Positions 19,393 through 28,266 of a DNA stretch of 64,000 bases are shown here, piece by piece (position 1 is the stretch's first letter; each line of letters starts with the position of its first letter). The notes below the pieces were generated by a model. It did no database searches and had not been told where the DNA came from. It saw nothing but the letters and a program-made list of their open reading frames with translations. This DNA comes from Pigmentiphaga sp. H8. Its GTDB lineage: Bacteria; Pseudomonadota; Gammaproteobacteria; Burkholderiales; Burkholderiaceae_B. The position numbers were made by a program, and so were the translations under genes. The stretch is taken from contig NZ_CP033966.1 of NCBI RefSeq assembly GCF_003854895.1, positions 806,001-870,000 on the forward strand, written 5' to 3'.

Positions 19393-19776
19393 TCAGGACT
19401 GCCGCAATCCGGCGTAGGTGGCGATGCCGAGCAGGGTCATCGCGACGGAGCCGCCCACGTGGACCAGGATGGTCGCGGCCACCCAGCCCAGCCGCTGCTG
19501 CTGGATCAGGGCGACCAGTTCGGCCGAGAAGGTGGAAAAGGTGGTCAGGCCGCCGCAGAAGCCGGTGATGATCAACAGCCGCCAATGGGGCGGCAGGGCG
19601 GGGTTGCCGGCGAAATAGGCCACGGCCAGGCCGATGATGTAGGCGCCGATGAGATTGGCGGCCAGGGTGCCCGGCGGCATGGCCGGCAGCAGGGCGTTCA
19701 GGCCCAGCCCCAATACCCAGCGCAGCAGCGCCCCGATGGCGGCGCCGACGGCGATCGCGATTACCGCGAGCAGCAT
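19393..19776 (-). CDS. crcB: Fluoride channel CrcB/Fluc
   Basis: The 127-residue membrane protein has four hydrophobic helices. It starts with GAAIGALLRWVLGLGLN, has the conserved GTLAANLIGAYIIGLAVAYF and the central break motif ITGFCGGLTTFSTFSAEL. Fluc dimers export fluoride by channel conduction. The ATG at 19776 has a strong ribosome binding site (CAAGGAGTCCCTC). I looked upstream for a fluoride riboswitch and saw no clear one. Confidence 0.95.
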   Translation of the reverse strand: MLLAVIAIAVGAAIGALLRWVLGLGLNALLPAMPPGTLAANLIGAYIIGLAVAYFAGNPALPPHWRLLIITGFCGGLTTFSTFSAELVALIQQQRLGWVAATILVHVGGSVAMTLLGIATYAGLRQS

Positions 19777-19849
19777 GAGGGACTCCTTGCTAAGGCGGGC
19801 TAGTGTAGTACGAGCGCGGCGGACCGGCCAGGCCGCGGTAGGCTAAGCT

Positions 19850-21364
19850 ATGCCAAGCCCTTCCTCAAAGCCGATCATGACCCCGCCCGCCAGTGTCCTT
19901 CTTCGCCATCCTGCTCCCTGGCCCGCCGAATCCTTCCGTGATCCCGACGCGGCCGTCCAGCGCCTGATCGACATCTACACGCGCAATACCGCCTTCCTGT
20001 GCGACAGCTTCCGCGAAGTGGTCGCCACGCAGGCGTCCTCGCCCGGCCGGATCCGCGCCTGCTATCCGTTCATCAGGATACGCGTGGACACCTACGACGA
20101 GGTCGACTCGCGCCTGTCGTATGGACACGTGGCCGAGCCCGGCGTCTATCAGACCACCGTCACCAAGCCCAAGCTGTTCCGCTCCTATCTGACCGAGCAG
20201 CTCCGCCAGTTGATGGCCAACCATGGCGTCGCGGTGGAGATCGGCGAATCCGACGTGCCCATCGCGCTGCATTTCGCGTTTCCCGACGGCATCTATGTCG
20301 AGGGCGAGGACATCGAGGCGTTGAAGCGGCCCCTGCGGGACCTGTTCGATACGCCCGATCTCGCGGTCACGGACGATGCCATCGTCAACGGCAGCCACCG
20401 CCACCCGCCGGACGGGCCGCAGCCGCTGGCGCCGTTCACCGCGCCGCGCATCGATTACTCGCTGCATCGCCTGCAGCACTACACCGCCACCGCACCCTCG
20501 CATTTCCAGAATTTCGTGTTGTTCACCAACTACCAGTTCTACGTGGACGAGTTCTGCCTGCGCGCGCGTACGCTGGTGGCGCAGGGCCACTACGACGCGC
20601 TGGTCGAGCCGGGCAACCGCGTCACCCGCGCGGGCGATCCGGTGCCGGACCCGGCGGCGCCGATGTCGCGGCTGCCGCAGATGCCCGCCTATCACCTGGT
20701 GCGCGAAGGACATTCGGGCATCACCCTGGTCAACATCGGCGTGGGGCCGTCCAACGCCAAGACCATCACCGACCATATCGCGGTGCTGCGTCCGCATGCC
20801 TGGCTGATGCTGGGACATTGTGCCGGGCTGCGGGCCTCGCAGCGGCTGGGCGACTACGTGCTGGCGCACGGCTACGTGCGCGACGACCACGTGCTGGATG
20901 CGGACCTGCCGACCTGGGTGCCGATACCGCCGCTGGCCGAGGTGCAGGTGGCGCTGGAGCAGGCGGTGGAGGAAGTGGCCGGACTGTCCGGCTGGGAGCT
21001 CAAGCGCATCATGCGCACCGGCACGGTGGCGACCATAGACAATCGCAACTGGGAACTGCGCGAGCACCTGGAGCCGGTGCAGCGCTTCTCGCAATCGCGC
21101 GCCATTGCCCTGGACATGGAGTCGGCCACCATCGCGGCCAACGGTTTTCGCTTCCGCGTGCCCTACGGCACCCTGCTGTGCGTGTCGGACAAGCCCCTGC
21201 ACGGCGAACTGAAGCTGCCGGGAATGGCCAGCGCCTTCTATCGCCGGCAGGTGGGCCAGCACCTGGACATCGGGCTGCGGGCGCTGGAGATCCTGAGCAA
21301 GATGCCGCCCGAGCGGCTGCATTCGCGCAAGCTGCGCAGCTTCCTGGAGACCGCGTTCCAGTAG
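19850..21364 (+). CDS. amn: AMP nucleosidase
   Basis: The 504-residue protein has the AMN N-terminal domain (about 30-180, FREVVATQASSPGRIRACYP and YPFIRIRVDTY). A C-terminal nucleoside-phosphorylase-like domain follows (about 290-490) with LVNIGVGPSNAKTITDHIAV, HAWLMLGHCAGLR and the catalytic-site block AIALDMESATIAANGFRFRV. It hydrolyses AMP to adenine and ribose-5-phosphate, a partner of apt in adenylate balance. The start may instead be the ATG at 19877 (MTPPASVLL). Confidence 0.94.
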   Translation: MPSPSSKPIMTPPASVLLRHPAPWPAESFRDPDAAVQRLIDIYTRNTAFLCDSFREVVATQASSPGRIRACYPFIRIRVDTYDEVDSRLSYGHVAEPGVYQTTVTKPKLFRSYLTEQLRQLMANHGVAVEIGESDVPIALHFAFPDGIYVEGEDIEALKRPLRDLFDTPDLAVTDDAIVNGSHRHPPDGPQPLAPFTAPRIDYSLHRLQHYTATAPSHFQNFVLFTNYQFYVDEFCLRARTLVAQGHYDALVEPGNRVTRAGDPVPDPAAPMSRLPQMPAYHLVREGHSGITLVNIGVGPSNAKTITDHIAVLRPHAWLMLGHCAGLRASQRLGDYVLAHGYVRDDHVLDADLPTWVPIPPLAEVQVALEQAVEEVAGLSGWELKRIMRTGTVATIDNRNWELREHLEPVQRFSQSRAIALDMESATIAANGFRFRVPYGTLLCVSDKPLHGELKLPGMASAFYRRQVGQHLDIGLRALEILSKMPPERLHSRKLRSFLETAFQ

Positions 21365-21423
21365 CGGGGCGTGCCGCCCGCACGGTAGGATGCGACCCAT
21401 GATCCGGGCGTGAAGGGGGGGGC

Positions 21424-22983
21424 GTGACGACCGAGGGACGGCACGACAAGCGTTGGTGGCTGAGGTGGCTGCTGGTGGCGGCCGCCGCCGCGTTGCCGCT
21501 GGGAGTGGCGGTACCCTTTGTCTATCTGCAGGCCAGCCTGCTGGCGCGCCATGACGCGCGCGGCGCCGCCGAAGTGGTGATGCGCCAGGCCGATGCCATT
21601 TTCGCCGAGGCCGACAGGCTGGCCGCCGAGATGGCGCCGCAGGCCGGCAAGTCCTGTGCCGAGGCCGACGCCACGCTGCGCGAGGCGGCCTTCCAGCCGT
21701 ATTTCCGCGCCATCGTCCTGGTGCGGCACCGCGTGCTCTATTGTTCCTCGATCACGGAATCCTTCACGCTGCCGCTGGCGCAACTGCTGCCGGACGGCGA
21801 GGTGCCGCCGGGGCGGTCCTTTCATTTCGTCCCCGGCACGCCCATGGTCCCGGACCGGCCCGCGGTGATGGCGATCCGCCTGGACCAGGCCGGCGACGGT
21901 GTCATCGTCACGGTGGATGGCCGCTACTTGCGGGATCTGCTGGACGCCGTCGGCGGCACCGGCCGCTACCGGATCGGCATCGAGGCCCTGGATGGCCGGC
22001 ATGGGCTGGCGGGCCGGCGGGTCGGTGTCCCGCCTCCCGGCGCCTATTTCGTGCAGGACGTGGTGTCGACGATCTATCCATTCCGGGTGCGCTCCCTGGC
22101 GGATGCGGCCCTGCTGGCCGAATACCGGAAGCGCCTGGCGGGCAGCTACGCGCCCTTCGTCGTGCTGCTGGCCCTGCTGCTGGGCTATCTGTGCCACCAC
22201 TTCCTGAAGTACCGGTTCTCGCTGGTGGCCGCGATCCGGCGCGGCATGCGGCGGGGCGAGTTCGAGGTCCACTATCAGCCCGTCATCGACCTGCGCGACG
22301 GGTCGTGCGCGGGCGCCGAGGCGCTGATGCGCTGGTTTCGTCCCGGGCAGGGGGCCGTACGCCCGGACCTGTTCTTCGCCGTGGCCGAGTCCAGCGGCCT
22401 GGCGATTCCGCTGACCCGGCACCTGTTCAAGCTGGTGGGGCGCGACCTGCGCCGCTGTCCGATGGGGCCGCTATTCCGCGTGGGCCTGAACGTCACCGCC
22501 AGCCATCTGGTGGAGCCGGGCATCGTCGACGACGTTGCCCGGCTGCGCAAAGTGGTCGGTTCGGGGGCGGCGGATTTCGTGCTGGAGATCACCGAGCGCG
22601 AGCCCCTGCCCCCCATCGAGCAGGTCTACGAGCACATGGGGGTGCTCAGCGCCAGCGGCGTGAAGCTGGCCATCGACGACTTCGGCACGGGCCACAGCTC
22701 GCTGGCCTACCTGGAACGGTTCCCGGTCGATTATCTGAAGATAGACCGCGGCTTCGTGTCGGCCATCGGCACGGATGCGATCAATGCCTCGGTGCTGGAG
22801 ATGATCATCGGGCTGGCTTCGCGGCTGGGGGTGGAGCTGACCGCGGAAGGCGTGGAGACGCGCGAGCAGCTCGACTATCTTGCCGCCCAGGGCGTGCACT
22901 ATGCGCAGGGCTTCCTGTATGCCCGACCCATGCCCATCGAGGCCCTGCGGGCCTGGGTGGATGCGTTCCACGGCGCGCCGTAA
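21424..22983 (+). CDS. CSS-motif EAL-domain cyclic-di-GMP phosphodiesterase
   Basis: The 519-residue inner-membrane protein has a first helix at about 12-34 and a periplasmic CSS domain (about 35-235). The latter contains KSCAEADATLREAAF and the RHRVLYCSSITES motif, whose cysteines form a redox-controlled disulfide in family members. A second helix lies at about 237-258, and the EAL domain at about 265-515. Catalytic signatures are intact: GAEALMRW (the EAL motif), LNVTASHL, VLEITERE, IDDFGTGHSSL and TAEGVETREQ. It should degrade c-di-GMP, favouring motility over biofilm, under control of periplasmic oxidation. The start is the GTG at 21424. Confidence 0.92.
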   Translation: MTTEGRHDKRWWLRWLLVAAAAALPLGVAVPFVYLQASLLARHDARGAAEVVMRQADAIFAEADRLAAEMAPQAGKSCAEADATLREAAFQPYFRAIVLVRHRVLYCSSITESFTLPLAQLLPDGEVPPGRSFHFVPGTPMVPDRPAVMAIRLDQAGDGVIVTVDGRYLRDLLDAVGGTGRYRIGIEALDGRHGLAGRRVGVPPPGAYFVQDVVSTIYPFRVRSLADAALLAEYRKRLAGSYAPFVVLLALLLGYLCHHFLKYRFSLVAAIRRGMRRGEFEVHYQPVIDLRDGSCAGAEALMRWFRPGQGAVRPDLFFAVAESSGLAIPLTRHLFKLVGRDLRRCPMGPLFRVGLNVTASHLVEPGIVDDVARLRKVVGSGAADFVLEITEREPLPPIEQVYEHMGVLSASGVKLAIDDFGTGHSSLAYLERFPVDYLKIDRGFVSAIGTDAINASVLEMIIGLASRLGVELTAEGVETREQLDYLAAQGVHYAQGFLYARPMPIEALRAWVDAFHGAP

Positions 22984-23028
22984 GCTAACATCCAGGGTCG
23001 TCCCGCCACACTTACGCCGCCCCGTCCC

Positions 23029-24234
23029 ATGCTGCAGCTCGAACGCGTGTTTCCCGCATTGTCCGAACCCACGATGCGGCGCTACCTGATGGGGCAGGGG
23101 GTATCGGTGCTGGGGAGCTGGACGCAGAACGTCACGCTCAACCTGGTCGTCTACCACCTGTCGGGATCGGCCGCCGTGCTGGCCCTGCTCAATTTCCTGT
23201 TGTATGGGCCGCAGCTGGTGATCGCGCCCCTGGCGGGGGCGCGGGTCAATGCGGCCAACGCGCGCCGCTCGACGCTCGGCGTCCTTTATTCGTCGATGAC
23301 CGTGGCCTGCATCCTGGCGGTGCTGTCGCTGCTGCACTGGCTGACCCTGCCCATCATTCTGGGGCTGGCGCTGTGCGCCGGCGTGCTGAACGCGATCGAG
23401 ACGCCGTCCCGCCAGGTGCTGCTGCTGACCGGCCTGGAAGACCCGGCGCTGCTGCCCAACGCCATCGCCATGAACACCATGGTCTACAACGTGGGGCGCA
23501 TGGTGGGGCCGAGCATGGCCGCCATCATCTATCCCATGTTCGGCCAGGCCGCAGCCTTCCTGACCTATGCCGCCGCGCTGGTGTTCATGGCCTGGTGCGT
23601 GCGATCGATGCCGCGCCGCGCGGCGGCGGCCGCGTCGCCTTCGCATGATCGCGGGGGCCTGCGCAATGCGCTGGTCTATGTGCTGGACGACCGCTTCACC
23701 GCCAAGTATCTGTCCATCCTGGCCTGCATGGGCCTGCTGGCGGGCAGCTACCAGACGCTGGTGCCGCTGCTGGCGGACCGGGTCTTCCACGACGCCGCCC
23801 GATACACCGGCGTTTTCTTCGCCTGCGCCGGCATGGGCGCGCTGGCCGCCGCCGTGGTCCTGTCGTCCTCCATCGCCTCGCGCACCGCCAACCTGCTCCG
23901 GTTCGCGCCCTGGATCGCCTGCGTGGCGATGGCGCTGCTGTCCATCAGCTGGAGCAGCGCCGTCAGCGGCGTGGCCTTCGTGCTGCTGGGCTTCTGCCTG
24001 AGCTTCTCGGCCACCTCGACCAACGCCACCATCCAGCGCCGCTGCCCGGAATCCGTGCGCGGCGCGCTGGTCGGCCTTTACGGCATGGCCTACAACGGCA
24101 CCATGCCTTTCGGCTATCTGCTGGTCGGCTCGTTCTCGGAGGCCTTCACGGTAACCGGCGCGTTCGGCACCATGGCCGCGGTGCTGGCCGCGTGCATCGG
24201 GCTGCTGACGCTGCTGTACTGGCGCAAGACCTGA
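23029..24234 (+). CDS. MFS transporter (MFS_3/EntS-like exporter)
   Basis: The 401-residue protein has 11-12 membrane helices. It starts MLQLERVFPALSEPTMRRYL, then GQGVSVLGSWTQNVTLNLVV, which is typical of the MFS_3 (enterobactin exporter-like) group. The region AIETPSRQVLLLTGL and the VYNVGRMVGPSMAAI helix also fit. The substrate is not known. It starts 45 nt after the EAL gene on the same strand and precedes a glycosyltransferase of lower GC. Confidence 0.87.
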   Translation: MLQLERVFPALSEPTMRRYLMGQGVSVLGSWTQNVTLNLVVYHLSGSAAVLALLNFLLYGPQLVIAPLAGARVNAANARRSTLGVLYSSMTVACILAVLSLLHWLTLPIILGLALCAGVLNAIETPSRQVLLLTGLEDPALLPNAIAMNTMVYNVGRMVGPSMAAIIYPMFGQAAAFLTYAAALVFMAWCVRSMPRRAAAAASPSHDRGGLRNALVYVLDDRFTAKYLSILACMGLLAGSYQTLVPLLADRVFHDAARYTGVFFACAGMGALAAAVVLSSSIASRTANLLRFAPWIACVAMALLSISWSSAVSGVAFVLLGFCLSFSATSTNATIQRRCPESVRGALVGLYGMAYNGTMPFGYLLVGSFSEAFTVTGAFGTMAAVLAACIGLLTLLYWRKT

Positions 24235-24342
24235 AGGTTGTTTCAATAGGTGGAGGTAAGGCGTTCAGCCACGTCTGTTCGTCTCGGCAGTTCCGGCCCG
24301 GGAGGTTAGAATCAAAGTCGCTTCAAGCCCATCCGCCTTGCT

Positions 24343-25449
24343 ATGCGTGTTCTTCATATTTTCAAGATCTACTTTCCCGATGCCTACGGTGGAATCGAGC
24401 AGGCCATCCACAGTCTTGCGTCACGAGGTATGGCGCAGGGCATCGAGAGCCGGGTCCTGACGCTGTCGCCAAGAGGAAAGATGATCGATGCCGATGCGTC
24501 GGGGTACTCCATCCATCGCTACACCAGGAATCTGGACGTCGCGTCCACAGGGATGTCGCTGCAGTTCCTGGTGAATTTCCGGCGTGAAGCCGCCTGGGCC
24601 GATCTGCTGCACTTTCATTTTCCGTGGCCTTTTGGAGACCTGGCCTATCTCATGTCGGGTGTCGAGACACCGGCGGTCATGACCTACCACTCAGACATCG
24701 TCAAGCAAGCGCAGTTGTTGAAGTTCTACAGACCGCTTCGAGACCGTCATCTTGCACGCATGGTGCGTATCGTCGCGACTTCGCCGAACTACGTCGCCAG
24801 CAGCGAGGTGCTTCAGCAGTGGCGGGACAAGGTAGAGGTGGTGCCCTGCGGCATTGCGATAGTGAAGCCGCGAGACCAGGAAGCCATCTGGCGCTGGCGC
24901 CAGCAGATCGGCGAAAGGTTTTTCGCCTTCCTGGGCGTGCCTCGGTACTACAAGGGTCTGGACTTTCTGCTCGAAGCGCAGGTGGGGCGCGACTACCCGC
25001 TGGCGTTGATCGGTGATGGCGCCGAACGTGCCGCGCTCGAGGCTCGCGCGCGTGCTCTGGGGTTGAAGAATGTGCATTTCCTCGGCCTGCTCGGCGACGA
25101 AGAAAAATCCGATGTGCTGGCGGCTGCCAGCGGTTTTGTGTTTCCATCGCACGTCCGCACCGAAGCTTTTGGTCTTGCCCTGGCGGAGGCCGCCCAGCAA
25201 GGCCTGCCGATGATCTCGTGCGAAATTGGTACGGGTACGAGTTTCGTCAACCTGCACCAGGAAACGGGCCTCGTGGTTCCGCCGCGGGATCCGCGAGCTT
25301 TGGGAGAGGCCATGGACCTTTTCTGGAACGATCCTGAGCAGGCGAGACTTTGGGGCAGGAATGCCCGAGCCCGCTACCTGGAGTTATTCACCGAGGACGC
25401 CATGGTGCGTGGCTATGCCAGGTGCTACCGGGAAGTGCTGGGCCGGTAG
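24343..25449 (+). CDS. GT4-family glycosyltransferase
   Basis: The 368-residue protein is a GT-B fold enzyme. It has an N-terminal Rossmann domain starting MRVLHIFKIYFPDAYGGIEQ and the acceptor-side HFHFPWPFGDLAYLM. The C-terminal nucleotide-sugar domain has FLGVPRYYKGLDFLLEA and FVFPSHVRTEAFGLALAEAA, the GT4 EX7E-type motif. It resembles mannosyl- and rhamnosyltransferases of O-antigen or exopolysaccharide loci. GC content is visibly lower than in the flanking genes, consistent with acquired surface-polysaccharide DNA. It converges on another glycosyltransferase, with 40 nt between stops. Confidence 0.9.
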   Translation: MRVLHIFKIYFPDAYGGIEQAIHSLASRGMAQGIESRVLTLSPRGKMIDADASGYSIHRYTRNLDVASTGMSLQFLVNFRREAAWADLLHFHFPWPFGDLAYLMSGVETPAVMTYHSDIVKQAQLLKFYRPLRDRHLARMVRIVATSPNYVASSEVLQQWRDKVEVVPCGIAIVKPRDQEAIWRWRQQIGERFFAFLGVPRYYKGLDFLLEAQVGRDYPLALIGDGAERAALEARARALGLKNVHFLGLLGDEEKSDVLAAASGFVFPSHVRTEAFGLALAEAAQQGLPMISCEIGTGTSFVNLHQETGLVVPPRDPRALGEAMDLFWNDPEQARLWGRNARARYLELFTEDAMVRGYARCYREVLGR

Positions 25450-25489
25450 CCGGTTCCGTGTTCGCCCGCCCAGGACAGCGGCGCATGCT

Positions 25490-26638
25490 TCACATCACGC
25501 TTCGATAGACTTCGGCCGTTCTCGAGGCGGTGCGGTCCAGTGAAAACTGCCGTGATCGCCGCAGGCCGCGAGCCACGCATTGGGCTCGGATGCTTGGAGA
25601 GCGGATCAGGTCTTGCATGGCGGACGCTATTTCGCCGGTATTCTCGGGAGTCACCAGGATTGCGGCATCGCCGGCCACTTCGGGCAGCGAGGTGGTATTG
25701 GAGGTCACCACCGGGGTGCCGCTCGCGAATGCTTCCAGCACGGGCAGGCCGAAGCCCTCGTGCAGCGAGGGGAAAACCAGGGCTTCGGCGTGGCGATACA
25801 GGGCACGCACGTCGCCGTCGTCCTGCAGGTCGTTCAGCCATATCACTCCTTCGTCGCGCATGGACTGGAGGCGCGCGATGGTCGTCTCGCTGCGCCAGCC
25901 CGGCCGTCCTACGATCAGCAACTGGTGTTCGCATCGCAAGGCGGCAGGCAGCAGAAGATAGGCGTCTAGAATGCGATCGACATTCTTGCGAGGTTGCAGT
26001 GTTCCGACGAAAAGAAAATGGCGTCCTCGCAACGCCAACCTGGAGCGCAACCGGGCGTAGCGTTCATCCGAGTCTCCTGCCTCGAACCAGACGGGATCGA
26101 TGCCATTGGGCACGACATGGATTTTTCGTTCATCGACCCCGAAATGGGCAACAAGCTCGGCGACCGCGGCCTGAGAGATCGCGATATATGCGTCGCCGAG
26201 CCTTCCCGCCCGCGCCAGCAGCAGGTTGCGCAGCATCCGCAGGCGTGGAGACGCCCATTCCGGGTGACTGAGCGGAGCGGCGTCGTGCAGGGTGATGACG
26301 CTCGGGCATGTCGTCCTGAATGCCATGTGGTCGGTGCAGTGGAAAACATCCACGCCCAGTTTGACGGGGCGCACGAGGCCGAGCATCTGGCCCGCGGTCA
26401 GCAGCCCGTATGAGTGCGGCAAATAACTGCCGTGCACGAGTACTGGCCGGGTACGCCCACCGGGCCAAGCGTAGCCGACCGGACGGCAGTCATGATGGGA
26501 AAGATGGTCGAAAAGCGCCGCCGTATACGTTCCGATGCCGTCCTTGTGGGGCCGCAGCGCCGGTTCGGCCTTGGTAGTGGAGATGCCCACCACCAACCTG
26601 GACCAGGCGCCGGCCAAGGACGAGAAAGGGTCTGTCAT
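25490..26638 (-). CDS. GT4-family glycosyltransferase
   Basis: The 382-residue GT-B enzyme has CTDHMAFRTTCPSVITLHDA in the N-domain. The C-domain has FLFVGTLQPRKNVDRILDAY and FPSLHEGFGLPVLEAFASGT, the conserved GT4 motif with its two glutamates. It resembles mannosyltransferases of the WbpY/MtfB kind. The start chosen is the ATG at 26638 (MTDPFSSLAGAW); the frame is open far upstream, but there it overlaps an unrelated small gene. Base composition is lower in GC than in the carbamoylation cluster that follows, so its relation to that cluster is uncertain. Confidence 0.9.
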   Translation of the reverse strand: MTDPFSSLAGAWSRLVVGISTTKAEPALRPHKDGIGTYTAALFDHLSHHDCRPVGYAWPGGRTRPVLVHGSYLPHSYGLLTAGQMLGLVRPVKLGVDVFHCTDHMAFRTTCPSVITLHDAAPLSHPEWASPRLRMLRNLLLARAGRLGDAYIAISQAAVAELVAHFGVDERKIHVVPNGIDPVWFEAGDSDERYARLRSRLALRGRHFLFVGTLQPRKNVDRILDAYLLLPAALRCEHQLLIVGRPGWRSETTIARLQSMRDEGVIWLNDLQDDGDVRALYRHAEALVFPSLHEGFGLPVLEAFASGTPVVTSNTTSLPEVAGDAAILVTPENTGEIASAMQDLIRSPSIRAQCVARGLRRSRQFSLDRTASRTAEVYRSVM

Positions 26639-26728
26639 GCTACGTGCTCGTGAAACGCCAGGGCGCAGTATAGACAAGGACAGGCACGCATATTGCTGTC
26701 TAGCCCGCCAGACACGAAGGAGGCCACC

Positions 26729-27058
26729 ATGCCCATCGATCCCAGGCGCGACAAACCCGAGGCGTCCACGCCCTCGAATCTTCCCGAAGCCGCGGTGGAC
26801 GAGACCGGCAACGAAGATCCCGGTGCCGAGCTGACCGAACTGCCCGAGCACGAAAAGCAGGAGCACGCCGGCATCCCGCCCGACGAACGGGGCGGGCAGT
26901 CCGGCGGCGCCAAGCGCGAGCGCACCGTGGGCAACCATCCGGTGGATCCCAACAGCATGCCGTCTCGCATCGGGCTGCCTGTCGGGGTCGACCGCGAAAC
27001 CGCCGCCGATCCGGGCCGGCAGACGCCCGAGGCTCCGGAGACGGACAACCGGAGCTGA
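26729..27058 (+). CDS. Small hydrophilic, probably disordered protein
   Basis: The 109-residue protein is very rich in Pro, Glu, Asp and Gly (for example EDPGAELTELPEHEKQEHAG) and has no hydrophobic core, signal peptide or cysteine. I do not recognise a family. A good ribosome binding site (GAAGGAGGCCACC) precedes the ATG at 26729, which favours a real gene. It converges on the sensor kinase gene, with 16 nt between stops. Small hydrophilic proteins of this kind are often stress-induced; that is inference only. Confidence 0.6.
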   Translation: MPIDPRRDKPEASTPSNLPEAAVDETGNEDPGAELTELPEHEKQEHAGIPPDERGGQSGGAKRERTVGNHPVDPNSMPSRIGLPVGVDRETAADPGRQTPEAPETDNRS

Positions 27059-27074
27059 TCGCCGCTGGCGCCGG

Positions 27075-28184
27075 TCAGTCGGGGGACGGATCGTCGGGCA
27101 GCCACAAGGTGAAAGTGGTGCCCGATTCGGAGGACGCGACAGTCAGCGTGCCCTGGTGGGCCACCGCGATCTGCCGGGCGATGTAAAGGCCCAGCCCCAG
27201 GCCCGCGCGGCGCCGCTCGATGCCGTGGCGCGGCCCCCGCATCAGCGGGTCGAAGATCTGGTGCCGCATGTGGGGCGGGATGGGAGCCCCGTGGTTGTGG
27301 ACTTCGGCGATCACGCCGTCCTCGCCACGCCGCACCCGCAGCGCGACCGGGCGGTCGGCATAGCCGTGCTGGACCGCGTTGCCCAGCAGGTTGGCCAGCA
27401 ACTGGGCGAGGCGGTTGGCGTCCCAGCGGCCGGCCAGCCGTCCCTGGCATTCCAGCACGAAGGTCTGTTCCGGATGCACGGCCCGGATCTCGTCCAGGGC
27501 CCGCGCGCAGATGTCTTCCAGGTCGCTGCGCGAGAGCGCCAGCGGAAGCGGACTACCCAGGCGGGTGCGGGTGAAATCCAGCAGGTCGTCGATCATGCGC
27601 TGCATGCGCGAGCCGCTATGGCCGATCCGCGTGGCGGCCTCGCGGCAGCGGTCGGGAAGCTCGTCGGCCAGCATGAGGGCCTGGGCCGACATGGCGATGG
27701 CGCCCAGCGGGGTCCTGAGGTCATGGGCCAGGATGCCGACGAACAGGTCGCGGGCCCGTTCCAGGCCGGCCGAGTACCGGGAGATCGACTCCCTCAGGGC
27801 CTGGTCCAGCGCCTGGTTGAAGCGGACCAGGTCGTCGCAGGCCTCGGCGCCCATCTCGCCGGTTTCCCGCACCCAGCGCTCCAGGATGTTGGCGCGCAGC
27901 GCGCAGAACTCGGACACCATCTCGGTCAGCGTGAAGCCGGCTCGCAGCCGGTTGCGGGCATGGACGTGGGCCTGGCGAATGGCGCCGGCCGGACGTTCCC
28001 CGGGGGCGGAACCGTCGGAACCGGCTCGCAGGTCCGCGGCCAGTTGGCGCAGCAGCGAGCGGGCCGAGGTCTGCAGGGCATGCTCGGACACGGCCGAGCG
28101 CCGCAGGTCCAGTTGCCGGGCGAAATTGCGCCAGTCGCTCAGTAGCAGGTCCAGGTTCGCGTCGATGAAGTCGGCCAGTCTCAT
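27075..28184 (-). CDS. Soluble sensor histidine kinase with RsbRD-like N-terminal domain
   Basis: The 369-residue protein has no membrane helix. Residues 1-140 resemble the RsbRD_N input domain seen in stress-pathway regulators (ARSLLRQLAADL, HARNRLRAGFTLTEMVSEFC, VRFNQALDQALRESI). A DHp helix with the H-box FVGILAHDLRTPLGAI (His154) follows. The ATPase domain has an N-box LLANLLGNAVQHG, an altered D-box and G-box GLGLGLYIARQI. The ATG at 28184 has a ribosome binding site (GGGAGGGGCT). No separate response regulator lies beside it; the nearest receiver domain is in the ABC fusion at 38543-41257. It ends the minus-strand glycan cluster, 82 nt after the UDP-xylose synthase gene. Confidence 0.88.
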   Translation of the reverse strand: MRLADFIDANLDLLLSDWRNFARQLDLRRSAVSEHALQTSARSLLRQLAADLRAGSDGSAPGERPAGAIRQAHVHARNRLRAGFTLTEMVSEFCALRANILERWVRETGEMGAEACDDLVRFNQALDQALRESISRYSAGLERARDLFVGILAHDLRTPLGAIAMSAQALMLADELPDRCREAATRIGHSGSRMQRMIDDLLDFTRTRLGSPLPLALSRSDLEDICARALDEIRAVHPEQTFVLECQGRLAGRWDANRLAQLLANLLGNAVQHGYADRPVALRVRRGEDGVIAEVHNHGAPIPPHMRHQIFDPLMRGPRHGIERRRAGLGLGLYIARQIAVAHQGTLTVASSESGTTFTLWLPDDPSPD

Positions 28185-28266
28185 AGCCCCTCCCGGCATA
28201 TATGGCCACGCGTGGGATAGCGCTGCACGGCAGGGCGCCGGCATGCTTGCCGGCGAATTGTAGATC

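Noticed and set aside
19777..19849. Fluoride riboswitch upstream of crcB
   Set aside because: The short leader lacks the recognisable pseudoknot-type pattern and is only about 70 nt, shared with the divergent amn gene.
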